This document shows, piece after piece, positions 16,943 to 24,459 of a stretch of DNA of 64,000 nucleotides. The DNA comes from Paenibacillus amylolyticus (GTDB taxonomy: Bacteria > Bacillota > Bacilli > Paenibacillales > Paenibacillaceae), in the NCBI RefSeq assembly GCF_003719335.1, contig NZ_RIAS01000014.1:62001-126000 (forward strand). Reading direction: 5' to 3'. A program made the position numbers and the translations under genes. Numbering within the stretch: position 1 is the first letter of the stretch; every line of letters begins with the position of its first letter. The notes below the pieces were generated by a model. That model was not told the origin of the DNA. It saw only the letters and a program-made list of their open reading frames with translations, and did not search any database.

Positions 16943-18063
16943 TATTCAACCCTCCCGAGCGCTTTGAGCGGATCAATCTTAGTAATTTTGCGAACAGATA
17001 CCAACGAGCTTAACATCGCAATCACGAGCAGGATGATGGAATAGGTCACGACAAGACTAGTCTCCAGCTTGAATGGCATACCTTTAGGCATAATCGCAGC
17101 AGTTCCGTAAGTCAGTAAGATACCGACCAGAATACTTGTTACCGACAGCACAAATACTTGCGATACGATCGTTTTACTGAGAAATTTGTTGCTGGCACCT
17201 ATAGCCTTCATAATGCCGAACTGGTTTGTTTTTTGCATCGTGATAACATAAAAGAATACACCCAGTACAAAGGCAGATATAGCGAGCAAAAACGCAAGCA
17301 TCATTAGAATCGTACCGTTTTCTTCTTTGTATCCCGGCATGCCTTGTACAGCTTCGTCCCGAGTAACGGTATCCGTACCAGACAACTTGTTATTGATTTC
17401 ATCTGCATCTATATTTTCGCCTTGTAACATGATGGCATTAACAGGTTCAGCCAAGCCTTTATCGGAACCTGGAGTAGCAAAGGCAATCTTCCGCCATTGA
17501 CCGATCGGAGTAAATACGGATGCAACGTGGTTATACGTCTCATTCTCCACAAATCCGATAATAGTTAGGGATTCGGTTGTACCATCTAACTGAAACGTGT
17601 CCCCGAGTTTAAAGCCCTCATCTCTAAGGGAAGTATTCACCACGACACCAGTAGGGTTATTTGGTGATAAAGGTTGACCTTCGACTACCTTCGGTTCTAG
17701 AAAGCTTCCTGGAAGAATACCTATGATAGCAATATCGACCTTATCTTCATTCTTTGAACTTTCCCCCTTCATTGCTGTCGCCATCGTGCTGCCCATGGGT
17801 GCGGCAGCTTCAACATTAGGCAGCTTTTCGCCCTCAGGCACCCGTTGACCAGACAATAAAGACTTGCTCATGGAAGACTGGGAACCCTCTTCAAAAATGA
17901 CATAGTCTGCTTTCATATTTTTAAAGGTAGATGCAGCCAGCGTGGAAAGTCCGTTGCCTAGACCAGATAAAATAAATACCAGCCAAGCGATCAATACAAA
18001 AATAATGATAATCATTAAGAATTTCAATTTGCTATGCAGTAATTCTTTTATAGCTAAAAACAC
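16942..18063 (-). CDS. ABC transporter permease, FtsX-like domain
   Basis: A 373-residue membrane protein. One N-terminal membrane helix (residues about 15-35) is followed by a roughly 200-residue extracellular MacB-like periplasmic core domain. Three C-terminal helices form the FtsX domain (AFLLAISAFVLGVFFYVITM, IMKAIGASNKFL, and a last pair ending near SVRKITKIDPLKALGRVE). This is the MacB half-transporter layout with the ATPase as a separate gene. It is transcribed from a promoter region carrying three palindromic operators (18083-18157), which fits repression by the upstream TetR protein. Confidence 0.92.
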   Translation of the reverse strand: MFLAIKELLHSKLKFLMIIIIFVLIAWLVFILSGLGNGLSTLAASTFKNMKADYVIFEEGSQSSMSKSLLSGQRVPEGEKLPNVEAAAPMGSTMATAMKGESSKNEDKVDIAIIGILPGSFLEPKVVEGQPLSPNNPTGVVVNTSLRDEGFKLGDTFQLDGTTESLTIIGFVENETYNHVASVFTPIGQWRKIAFATPGSDKGLAEPVNAIMLQGENIDADEINNKLSGTDTVTRDEAVQGMPGYKEENGTILMMLAFLLAISAFVLGVFFYVITMQKTNQFGIMKAIGASNKFLSKTIVSQVFVLSVTSILVGILLTYGTAAIMPKGMPFKLETSLVVTYSIILLVIAMLSSLVSVRKITKIDPLKALGRVE

Positions 18064-18082
18064 ACTCTCACCCCTTTTTTTA

Positions 18083-18157
18083 TGACACTTGTGTCAAATT
18101 TGAAGTGTCGCGACACTCGTTCTCACTTATTAAACAATATAAATGACACATGTGTCA
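18083..18157 (-). promoter_or_regulatory. Three palindromic operators, probable TetR binding sites
   Basis: TGACACTTGTGTCA (18083-18096), AGTGTCGCGACACT (18104-18117) and TGACACATGTGTCA (18144-18157) all share the TGACAC/AGTGTC half-site. They lie between the TetR gene and the permease gene it precedes, so they probably mark the exporter promoter. Confidence 0.75.
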
Positions 18158-18178
18158 AATTAGACCCAAGAAGAAAAC

Positions 18179-18745
18179 TTAGCTCTTGGCTCCTCCAATC
18201 CACGTTTGAAAAAGTAGTCTGCCCCAATCAGCCGTAGGCAAGTTCATCATGTTAGGTGTATTAAACAAGTTGAAAAAGACACCAATAAGTACAGGTAGAG
18301 GGATATCTTGGCGGAGAGATTTATCCTGCTGAGCGCGTTCAAACAAACGTGATAATTGATTTTTGAGCGTCTGATGTGCATCTTCAATAAATTCAAGATC
18401 TCTCGCTGCCGCAGTAGAATTGGAGGTATTAATTTTACTCGCATCCCCTAGAAGCTGATGAAGTGCAGCCTCTTCAACGTAAATGAGAAGCAGTTCTTCA
18501 AGTGCTTTTAATGGGTCGGACTCATCAACAGCTGATGCATGTTCCAATACATTAGCGATGACTCGTTTCATACAAGCAGCCACAATTTCCTCTTTATTGG
18601 CATAATATTGATAGATGGTACTTCGAGCTCCAGAGAGATGCTGCGAAAGCAGCTTGAGGTGGAAACCGTCGTACCCATGCTCAAGCACCAATTTTTTGGT
18701 CATATCCAGCAACTCTGTCTCCGTAAATGTTTGCTTTCTTCCCAT
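18179..18745 (-). CDS. TetR/AcrR family transcriptional regulator
   Basis: A 188-residue repressor-type protein with a TetR N-terminal helix-turn-helix (DGFHLKLLSQHLSGARSTIYQYYANKEEIV, given here as two adjoining parts: residues about 24-53) and an all-helical ligand-binding C-terminal domain. I place the start at the ATG at 18745 (MGRKQTFTE), which has AAGAGA upstream. It is followed on the same strand by three TGACAC palindromes and then the ABC exporter, so it most likely represses that exporter and is released by the exported compound. The inducer is unknown. Confidence 0.88.
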   Translation of the reverse strand: MGRKQTFTETELLDMTKKLVLEHGYDGFHLKLLSQHLSGARSTIYQYYANKEEIVAACMKRVIANVLEHASAVDESDPLKALEELLLIYVEEAALHQLLGDASKINTSNSTAAARDLEFIEDAHQTLKNQLSRLFERAQQDKSLRQDIPLPVLIGVFFNLFNTPNMMNLPTADWGRLLFQTWIGGAKS

Positions 18746-18900
18746 TAACAATCTCTTCTTTCGTATGATTTAAAACGTGTCTTGTGATCATAAAATGGTG
18801 CAGCGACTGCCACCCATCTCACTGAATATACTCAGTTTAGCATAGAACAACTCCATCCCGAACATGGGACATCAACTGATATGGAATCCACGTACTCACT

Positions 18901-19236
18901 TTAACGATTCTTTTCGCCCCACTCGCACAGCTGTTCCAGCACAGGTAAGAGTGTCTGTGCTTTCGATGTCAGTGAATATTCTACTTTGGGCGGGATCTGC
19001 GGATACTCCTTGCGCTTAACTAATCCATCAGCCTCAAGCTCCTTGAGCTGTGCGCTTAAAACTTTGTACGTAATTGCTCCAATCTGCCGCTGCATTTCAT
19101 TGAAACGAACCGGTTGCTTGGCAGCGAGCAGATATAAAATAATCATCTTCCACTTTCCACCGATGACTGACATAGTGTAGCCAAAAGGTGTATCTTGAAT
19201 AGCCATATTTTCGCTGTCAAAGTCGGATATGCCCAT
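18901..19236 (-). CDS. HxlR family winged-helix transcriptional regulator
   Basis: A 111-residue winged-helix protein with the HxlR pattern: VIGGKWKMIILYLL, RFNEMQRQIGAITYKVLSAQLKELEADGLVKR (in two parts) and YSLTSKAQTLLPVLEQLCEWG. Members sense aldehydes, quinones or oxidants and often control a divergent detoxification gene. Here the divergent partner is a RidA protein, with repeated ACTATC/GATAGT half-sites in the 105-base gap. No Cys is seen near the N-terminus, so thiol sensing as in HypR is not supported. Confidence 0.9.
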   Translation of the reverse strand: MGISDFDSENMAIQDTPFGYTMSVIGGKWKMIILYLLAAKQPVRFNEMQRQIGAITYKVLSAQLKELEADGLVKRKEYPQIPPKVEYSLTSKAQTLLPVLEQLCEWGEKNR

Positions 19237-19242
19237 GTTTAC

Positions 19243-19285
19243 ACTATCCTTTCAGATAGTACCTATCATTATTGTGCGTACTATC
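19243..19285. promoter_or_regulatory. Inverted-repeat operator between hxlR-type and ridA-type genes
   Basis: ACTATC (19243-19248), GATAGTAC (19255-19262) and GTACTATC (19278-19285) form two overlapping inverted repeats in the shared divergent promoter region. They are probable binding sites for the HxlR protein. Confidence 0.6.
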
Positions 19286-19341
19286 CTAATCTTTTTGCCC
19301 AGTCTATACTAGCCTTAAATTAAAGTAAAGGGGCTAGGCAT

Positions 19342-19725
19342 ATGACAACAATTCAAACGTACAATCATAACCTCTGGGATCATGGCATCTCTCAAGGCTA
19401 CTGCGTCAACGATACGCTGTACATCTCTGGACAATTTTCTCACAACGCAGAAGGCAGCTTTGTTGGAGAGGGTGATATTCAGGCACAAGTGTTACAGACA
19501 TTGGAGAACTTGGACACCGTATTAGCACAGTTTGGTGTAACAAAGTCTAATCTCGCATATGTTGAAATTTACTTGACCCAGGCGAAGGAGCACGGGGAGA
19601 CTGCTATTGAAATGTTTAAACAATATATTGGTGAGCATCGACCGGCGGGGAGTATGATTGGGGTGAATTATCTGGCATTCCCGGAACAATGGGTGGAGAT
19701 TCGAGCCGTTGCCCATGTTGGTTAA
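19342..19725 (+). CDS. RidA family (YjgF/YER057c/UK114) protein
   Basis: A 127-residue single-domain protein of the YjgF/RidA superfamily. Recognisable segments are NDTLYISGQFSHNAEG, QVLQTLENLDTVLAQFG and RPAGSMIGVNYLAFPEQWVEIRAVA. RidA enzymes hydrolyse reactive enamine/imine intermediates. The central Arg that clamps the substrate carboxylate in true RidA is replaced in this region (PAGSMIGV context rather than RxxV), so it may be a RidA subgroup with another role. AAGGGG precedes the ATG. It is divergent from the HxlR regulator and ends in a hairpin at 19791-19819. Confidence 0.88.
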   Translation: MTTIQTYNHNLWDHGISQGYCVNDTLYISGQFSHNAEGSFVGEGDIQAQVLQTLENLDTVLAQFGVTKSNLAYVEIYLTQAKEHGETAIEMFKQYIGEHRPAGSMIGVNYLAFPEQWVEIRAVAHVG

Positions 19726-19790
19726 TAATGGGCAACAACGGAATCGCGACTGTATTTTTAGTTAGAAGCGTAATGATATAAAAATAAAAC

Positions 19791-19819
19791 GGCAAACCTG
19801 CATATGAAGTAGGTTTGCC
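19791..19819 (+). terminator. Terminator after the RidA gene
   Basis: GGCAAACCT (19791-19799) pairs with AGGTTTGCC (19811-19819), followed by a modest T-rich stretch. Confidence 0.6.
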
Positions 19820-19943
19820 CTGATTTATCTATATGATGTTTAATCTGTATCATTGCCGCTTCAAATGTATATACTATGTGTATACGGAAGGGTGGGGGCG
19901 TGATATAATGAATCCAAAATCTCAGAATCAAGGAGGGTTTTCT

Positions 19944-20183
19944 ATGTCGACTACTGTGCAGAAATGGGGAAATAGTTTAGGGATTCGAATTCCAAGCCAT
20001 ATTGCCGAAAAAATCGAGGTTTACCAAGGAACGGAAGTTGATTTAATTGTAAGTGATGATAACACACTTATCGTGGTACCTCAGAAGAAAAAGCCGACCT
20101 TGGAAGAATTACTGGCACAGTGCAAACCAGAAAATCGCCATGATGAAATTGATTTTGGCAGAGAAGGGAAAGAATTAATCTAA
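19944..20183 (+). CDS. mazE: MazE-like antitoxin (AbrB/SpoVT swapped-hairpin fold)
   Basis: A 79-residue protein. TTVQKWGNSLGIRIPSHI is the AbrB/MazE DNA-binding motif, and the C-terminal acidic tail (PENRHDEIDFGREGKEL) is the usual toxin-wrapping extension. The start is the ATG at 19944, with AGGAGGG 6 bases upstream; earlier in-frame codons lack a site. The stop TAA at 20181-20183 abuts the toxin ATG, giving tight translational coupling. It would neutralise the toxin and repress its own promoter. Confidence 0.92.
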   Translation: MSTTVQKWGNSLGIRIPSHIAEKIEVYQGTEVDLIVSDDNTLIVVPQKKKPTLEELLAQCKPENRHDEIDFGREGKELI

Positions 20184-20507
20184 ATGAGTGCTGAACGGGG
20201 AGATTTAGTCTGGATCAATTTCAATCCACAAACCGGGCACGAACAGGCAGGTAGAAGGCCCGCTATTGTGCTGTCGCCAGCAGCATTTAATGAAGCAACA
20301 GGATTTGTCTCGGTTTGTCCTATAACGCATACGGTAAGAGGCTGGGGGTTTGAAGTATTGCTGCCAGAAGGGTCATACTTTGATGGGGTCATTTTAACAG
20401 ATCAAATTAAGAATCTGGACTTGAAAGCTCGTCAAATCGATACCGTTGGTAAGGCCTCCGATGAAGTTGTCAGAGAATGTCTGAACAAAATTCGTACGTT
20501 TTTATAG
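20184..20507 (+). CDS. mazF: MazF/ChpB-type endoribonuclease toxin
   Basis: A 107-residue PemK/MazF-fold toxin. ERGDLVWINFNPQTGHEQAGRRP, read as two family blocks, contains the conserved GDLVW and the GHEQxGRRPAIVLS pattern. VCPITHT and LTDQIKNLDLKAR complete the active-site region. It cleaves single-stranded mRNA at short sequence motifs. The internal spacing resembles E. coli MazF/ChpB more than the YdcE (MazF) of Bacillus. It sits immediately after the antitoxin and ends in a strong terminator. Confidence 0.93.
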   Translation: MSAERGDLVWINFNPQTGHEQAGRRPAIVLSPAAFNEATGFVSVCPITHTVRGWGFEVLLPEGSYFDGVILTDQIKNLDLKARQIDTVGKASDEVVRECLNKIRTFL

Positions 20508-20537
20508 TCGTTTGAGTTTTACATAGATTATATTCAG

Positions 20538-20575
20538 AAAAAGCAAACCCGCTAATAAACGGGTTTGCTTTTTTC
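20538..20575. terminator. Bidirectional terminator between mazF and the pdxA-type gene
   Basis: AAAAAGCAAACCCG (20538-20551) pairs with CGGGTTTGCTTTTT (20560-20573). The genes on the two sides converge here. Confidence 0.88.
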
Positions 20576-20621
20576 TAACTTTACTATGACTGTATAGGTA
20601 TACGTGAAAATAGTACTCTCC

Positions 20622-21623
20622 TTACACCAAATCTTTCGGTGCAAGTTCAATGGCGGAACGAATGGCGGCTAGCATGCTTTTGTCGTCTGCGATGTTTTTG
20701 CCGGCGATGTCAAAGGCTGTGCCGTGGTCAACCGATGTGCGGATGATGCCGCCTTTCAGGCCAACCGTGATGTTCACGCCTTCCTCAATGCCCATCACTT
20801 TGATTGGGGCATGACCTTGGTCGTGATAGCAAGCTACAACGATGTCGAAGTCACCGCGGCCTGCGCGGAAGAAGAGCGTGTCCGCTGGAAGTGGACCAAC
20901 GACGTTAATGCCTTCCTGCTGCGCACGCTCAATGCCGGGCTGCAGCTTCTCTTCTTCTTCCCCGTTGCCGAACAGGCCGTTCTCTCCGGCATGAGGATTA
21001 ATCCCGCATACCGCGACGCGTGGATTGTCAAAGCCTGCTTTTTTCAACGTATCATGAGCCAGCTTCACGACCGTATAGGTTCTTTCCGGGTTAATGCTTG
21101 CGATGGCATCAATCAGGCCCATATGAGTGGTCAGGTGAATGACGCGCAAGTTAGGCGTAGTGAGCATCATGGAGAAGTCCTCGGTGTCCGTCAAGTCTGC
21201 CAAAATCTCCGTATGGCCTGGATACAGATGGCCTCCCAGATGCAGTGCTTCTTTGTTAAGCGGTGCCGTGCAGATCGAGTGAATCTGTTTCTTTTTCGCC
21301 AAATCAATAGCTTTCGCAAGAAACTGAAATGCCGCATCTCCCGCGACAGCAGATACTTTGCCGTACTCCAGATCAGCAGGAACAAGGTTAAGGTCGATGA
21401 CGTCGACAGTACCAGATTCATATTTTGCTTCGATTGGCTCCTGAATAGCATTTACTTTCAAGTTGGAACCGATCACGGGCAGTACACGCTCCAAAATCTT
21501 TGCATCACCGATCACAAGCGGGTTGCACTGATCATACACCTCTTGGTGTCCCAGTGCTTTCATAATAATCTCGGGTCCAATGCCTGCGGCATCGCCCATC
21601 GTAATTCCTACTGTGGGTTTCAT
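20622..21623 (-). CDS. pdxA: PdxA-family dehydrogenase, probably four-carbon sugar-acid phosphate dehydrogenase (PdxA2 type)
   Basis: A 333-residue NAD-dependent decarboxylating dehydrogenase. GITMGDAAGIGPEI opens the fold, CTAPLNKEAL and YPGHTE follow, and CYHDQGHAPIKV carries a metal-ligand His. TSVDHGTAFDIAGK is the C-terminal family block. Canonical PdxA acts in vitamin B6 synthesis. The ATGA overlap with a four-carbon acid sugar kinase instead points to the PdxA2 role known for D-threonate or D-erythronate catabolism: oxidation and decarboxylation of the 4-phosphate to dihydroxyacetone phosphate. The choice rests on gene context. Confidence 0.88.
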   Translation of the reverse strand: MKPTVGITMGDAAGIGPEIIMKALGHQEVYDQCNPLVIGDAKILERVLPVIGSNLKVNAIQEPIEAKYESGTVDVIDLNLVPADLEYGKVSAVAGDAAFQFLAKAIDLAKKKQIHSICTAPLNKEALHLGGHLYPGHTEILADLTDTEDFSMMLTTPNLRVIHLTTHMGLIDAIASINPERTYTVVKLAHDTLKKAGFDNPRVAVCGINPHAGENGLFGNGEEEEKLQPGIERAQQEGINVVGPLPADTLFFRAGRGDFDIVVACYHDQGHAPIKVMGIEEGVNITVGLKGGIIRTSVDHGTAFDIAGKNIADDKSMLAAIRSAIELAPKDLV

Positions 21624-22915
21624 ACGAGAATGCCCCCTTTTAATTTTTGAATTGCTCGGATAAAGACATCCGGTTTGCCGAATCCGCCTGCTTTGGTAAT
21701 TACATATAAATCTTCAATACCCATAAATCTGGAGATCGGCACGCCGATTTCAAGCTCATCCAGCAGTTCGAATCCGCTGATATTCCATTTTAGACAGATC
21801 TGTTTGGCTGTATCGCCGCCTGTCATGGACACCCCTTTGAAAAGGCCCTCTTCGAGCAGTCTGGCACAGATTTCGCCTATCGCACGTACGATTTCGTTGC
21901 TGACTTGTGTGTGATTCAACCCCCGATTCTCACCCGTTGCTCTTGCCAGTTCGATATCGATGGATTCAGCGGTGGAGTAGAGCACAACGTCCTGTCCCTC
22001 CAACGCTTTAGTTCTAACCTCATTGTAGACACGCTCCATCTCCGCAGTACGATCTGCTTCTGCCGATACGGCTTTGAACGAATGAAACGATACGGACGCG
22101 ATCCGGGACTGACGGAGCAAACGATACAACTGCTCACGAGAGTTTTTATTCACACTGCCTACGACGGTCAAGATGGGGCCCGTATTCTCCGGGATCGTGA
22201 GTGCGGCAGATTTGGATTCCAACTCATAGTGAGCCGGGAGATAGTTAGCAATCCCTGCTGAACCCGCCCAAGCAAATGTATACGGCATGTCCTGTGTCAT
22301 CTGCAAAACCTGCTCCAAATGTGCTTCCTCCGTGGAATCCACTAGTACATACGGAATGTTGTTTTGTTTAAACTGCTCCAATTTGGCGTGTACTTGTTGT
22401 TGTCCCGCTTCCAGATCACCTACGGTAATCTCACCCACGTGGTATTTCGTCTGTTCCTTGAGCAGATCGGGCAGGTAAGAGATCGTCACAGGTGTCTTGG
22501 GATCAAGGGCAATCTCCGTCTCCGCAAGCGGTACACCGTTCAGGTAATGAATACCCTCGCGAATGGTGCGGTTATTTTTCGGATAACCCGGAGCAATCAT
22601 CATAAAGTCTGGCTGTACAACGTCATATACTGCATCAATCTCGATGCCGATATTGCCGCGCATGGTGGAGTCCATTTTTTTGAAAAGCGTATCAAATCCG
22701 TTATCCATCAGCAGCTTGGCTGCACGATACACACGATCATAAGCTTCTTCTGCCGCAACGGAACGGCTGTCTGTATCAAAAACAACGGTATCATAAGAGG
22801 CCAGAGAAGCCTCATCCATATTAAATAGAACACTTGTCTTCAGGCCATGCCGGGCTAGCTGCACCCCGCTGTCATTGGCACCGGTCAAATCATCTGCAAT
22901 AATGGCCAGTTTCAT
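21620..22915 (-). CDS. Four-carbon acid sugar kinase family protein (DtnK/DenK/YgbK-like)
   Basis: A 431-residue kinase. The N-terminal domain begins with IADDLTGANDSGVQLARHG, the sugar-binding hallmark of the former DUF1537 family. The C-terminal nucleotide-binding domain has VSMTGGDTAKQIC and ends at VITKAGGFGKPD. Members phosphorylate D-threonate, D-erythronate or 3-oxo-tetronates at the terminal hydroxyl. GGAGGG precedes the ATG. It overlaps the PdxA-type gene by four bases, so the two steps are translationally coupled. Repeat element copy 2 forms its upstream leader region. Exact stereochemistry of the substrate is not decidable here. Confidence 0.9.
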   Translation of the reverse strand: MKLAIIADDLTGANDSGVQLARHGLKTSVLFNMDEASLASYDTVVFDTDSRSVAAEEAYDRVYRAAKLLMDNGFDTLFKKMDSTMRGNIGIEIDAVYDVVQPDFMMIAPGYPKNNRTIREGIHYLNGVPLAETEIALDPKTPVTISYLPDLLKEQTKYHVGEITVGDLEAGQQQVHAKLEQFKQNNIPYVLVDSTEEAHLEQVLQMTQDMPYTFAWAGSAGIANYLPAHYELESKSAALTIPENTGPILTVVGSVNKNSREQLYRLLRQSRIASVSFHSFKAVSAEADRTAEMERVYNEVRTKALEGQDVVLYSTAESIDIELARATGENRGLNHTQVSNEIVRAIGEICARLLEEGLFKGVSMTGGDTAKQICLKWNISGFELLDELEIGVPISRFMGIEDLYVITKAGGFGKPDVFIRAIQKLKGGILV

Positions 22916-22955
22916 GCAGTCATCCCTCCTTTAAATTTCGTTTGTTACATTAACC

Positions 22956-23188
22956 CATGTAAATTGAATAAAAGATGTTTACAAGAATCACTTCGATGAC
23001 AGAATAGCCTTCCAATCGCTGTTATCCCCAGATTTTTTTGATTCCTTTTTCAAAAGGGGAAAATCCGGTGATAAAGGCCGAAGCTTATGCTTCCGATGTA
23101 GCTTTCTTTCAGAAAGCTTTTAGCTTCGCTTCTCCAGGTTTTTTCTGTCCTTACCGTTAATGTGTAAATAAATAGTTCAACTTGTATG
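22956..23188 (-). repeat. Structured intergenic repeat element, copy 2 (long form)
   Basis: About 233 bp filling most of the 317-base gap between the permease gene and the kinase gene, sense to both. On the minus strand the order is: outer arm CATACAAGTTGAACTA (23188 down), AACGG, GGACAGAA, GGAGAAGCGAAGC, small hairpins (GAAGCATAAGCTTC), CACCGGATTT, AAATCTGGGGATAACAGCG, TTCTGTCATCG, then the closing arm ending in TTCAATTTACATG (22956). GACAGAA pairs with TTCTGTC, and CCGGATTT pairs with AAATCTGG. Apart from this element the gap holds only the kinase ribosome site. Confidence 0.75.
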
Positions 23189-23232
23189 GTAAAAAAATCA
23201 AAAATGAAATTACTCATATTAATGCCCATTAT

Positions 23233-24219
23233 TTATGTGGTCGGTCGTTCATTATATTTGGCGACCCCGCCTGATTTCTCCAGCCGTTTGGAGAGGAAAC
23301 CGATAAAGATCGGCAACAAAATAGCGGTGGTCACAACACTTGCCGCAATCTGCACCGTAGCAATCTCCGCGATAGGGCCGAATGAAGCGTTGGCAGCTAC
23401 GATGGCAGCCGGTGTACCTACCGCATTACCTGCTGTAGAGCCTTCGGATGCGCCGACAATGGGATTCCAGCCGATCGCTTTGAAGAGCAGGTATCCAATC
23501 CCACCTGTCAGAAGTACGGTCAGCACGCCGAGCAGAATTCCGCCAAGTCCGCCTTGGATAATGGAGGAGAAGTTGATTCCCATACCGAGGGCAAAAGCAA
23601 AGAACGGGACAAGCTTATCACTGCCTTTGTGCAACCATTCAGCCATATTGCGATCCAGATTACCAATGATGACACCAACAATTAGTGGAAGCAATACCGC
23701 AACAAAGGACATCGGGGAGAACATACCGTTTGCAAAACCCATCGCACCAAAGATCGAGAGCGCTACCATGGTTAAAAAGGGTCCGTCACTAAGGGCGAGG
23801 AACGGGTAGGCTGCTTTGTCATCTTCTTTACCGTATTGGCCTGCAAGTGCAATGTAGAGGCCACCGTTGGAATTGGTCATCGCTGCGATAATAGCCAGTG
23901 GGGCTAGTCCTAGAAATAAGCCGTTTGAGTCGGCGAATAAAATAGCGATAAATCCAAGGCCCGCGCCGATCGCCCATTTGAAGGTAAGCAAGGTCAGCCC
24001 TTTACCGACAGAAGAGCCAGCTGTTTTGAATGTAATCTGTGTACCGGCAATTAATAGGAACAATGCAATGAGTGTGCTCGCACTGTTAACAAAGAGCGCT
24101 TCTGTAAATCCGCCGATGCGCAGGGCATTCGGGAAAAATGTATTGATCGTTGCACCTAGCAACAGGGGAACAACCATCATACCGCCAGGGATGCGATCGA
24201 GCGTAGCTTTAATGTTCAT
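23233..24219 (-). CDS. kdgT: 2-keto-3-deoxygluconate permease family transporter (KdgT-like)
   Basis: A 328-residue integral membrane protein with about ten hydrophobic segments. The start, IPGGMMVVPLLLGATINTFFP, is split across the typical KDGT N-terminal block, and AMTNSNGGLYIALAGQYG and GASEGSTAGNAVGTPAA are conserved family loops. KdgT proteins import sugar acids by proton symport. With the kinase and PdxA-type enzyme downstream, the cargo here is more likely a four-carbon sugar acid such as threonate or erythronate than KDG itself; this is inference. AAGGAG precedes the ATG. A cre-like sequence lies about 31 bases upstream. Confidence 0.88.
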   Translation of the reverse strand: MNIKATLDRIPGGMMVVPLLLGATINTFFPNALRIGGFTEALFVNSASTLIALFLLIAGTQITFKTAGSSVGKGLTLLTFKWAIGAGLGFIAILFADSNGLFLGLAPLAIIAAMTNSNGGLYIALAGQYGKEDDKAAYPFLALSDGPFLTMVALSIFGAMGFANGMFSPMSFVAVLLPLIVGVIIGNLDRNMAEWLHKGSDKLVPFFAFALGMGINFSSIIQGGLGGILLGVLTVLLTGGIGYLLFKAIGWNPIVGASEGSTAGNAVGTPAAIVAANASFGPIAEIATVQIAASVVTTAILLPIFIGFLSKRLEKSGGVAKYNERPTT

Positions 24220-24249
24220 AGTCGTAGCTCCTTATGAAGTAATCGTTTT

Positions 24250-24263
24250 CTTAAGCGCTTGCA
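24250..24263 (-). promoter_or_regulatory. Possible catabolite-response (cre) element upstream of kdgT
   Basis: The minus strand reads TGCAAGCGCTTAAG, matching the core TGNAAGCGCTT of Bacillus cre sites but not its terminal CA. It lies 31 bases upstream of the permease ATG, a position fitting CcpA control. Confidence 0.3.
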
Positions 24264-24428
24264 GAGACTATGTTAGCTCATGTTGTTTAAATTAGCAACA
24301 ATAAATTATTGTAAATTTAAAGTAAGTGTATAACTGTTTAAAAATGCAACACAATATCATGTGCAGTCCATTATCCATTGAACTAGCATAAGGAATGCTG
24401 ATCTTGAACAAAAGCCTACAAAAAAAGA

Positions 24429-24459
24429 CGTAAACTTAAAGTTAATCTTTAAGTTTACG
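24429..24459 (-). terminator. Terminator overlapping the end of the PrpR-like gene
   Basis: CGTAAACTTAAAG (24429-24441) pairs perfectly with CTTTAAGTTTACG (24447-24459). On the minus strand the stem is followed by TCTTTTTTTG. The upstream arm lies inside the last codons of the regulator gene. Confidence 0.8.

Noticed and set aside
20724..21650. 308-codon ORF antisense to the pdxA-type gene
   Set aside because: Shadow frame; the sense strand carries intact PdxA motifs and operon overlap.
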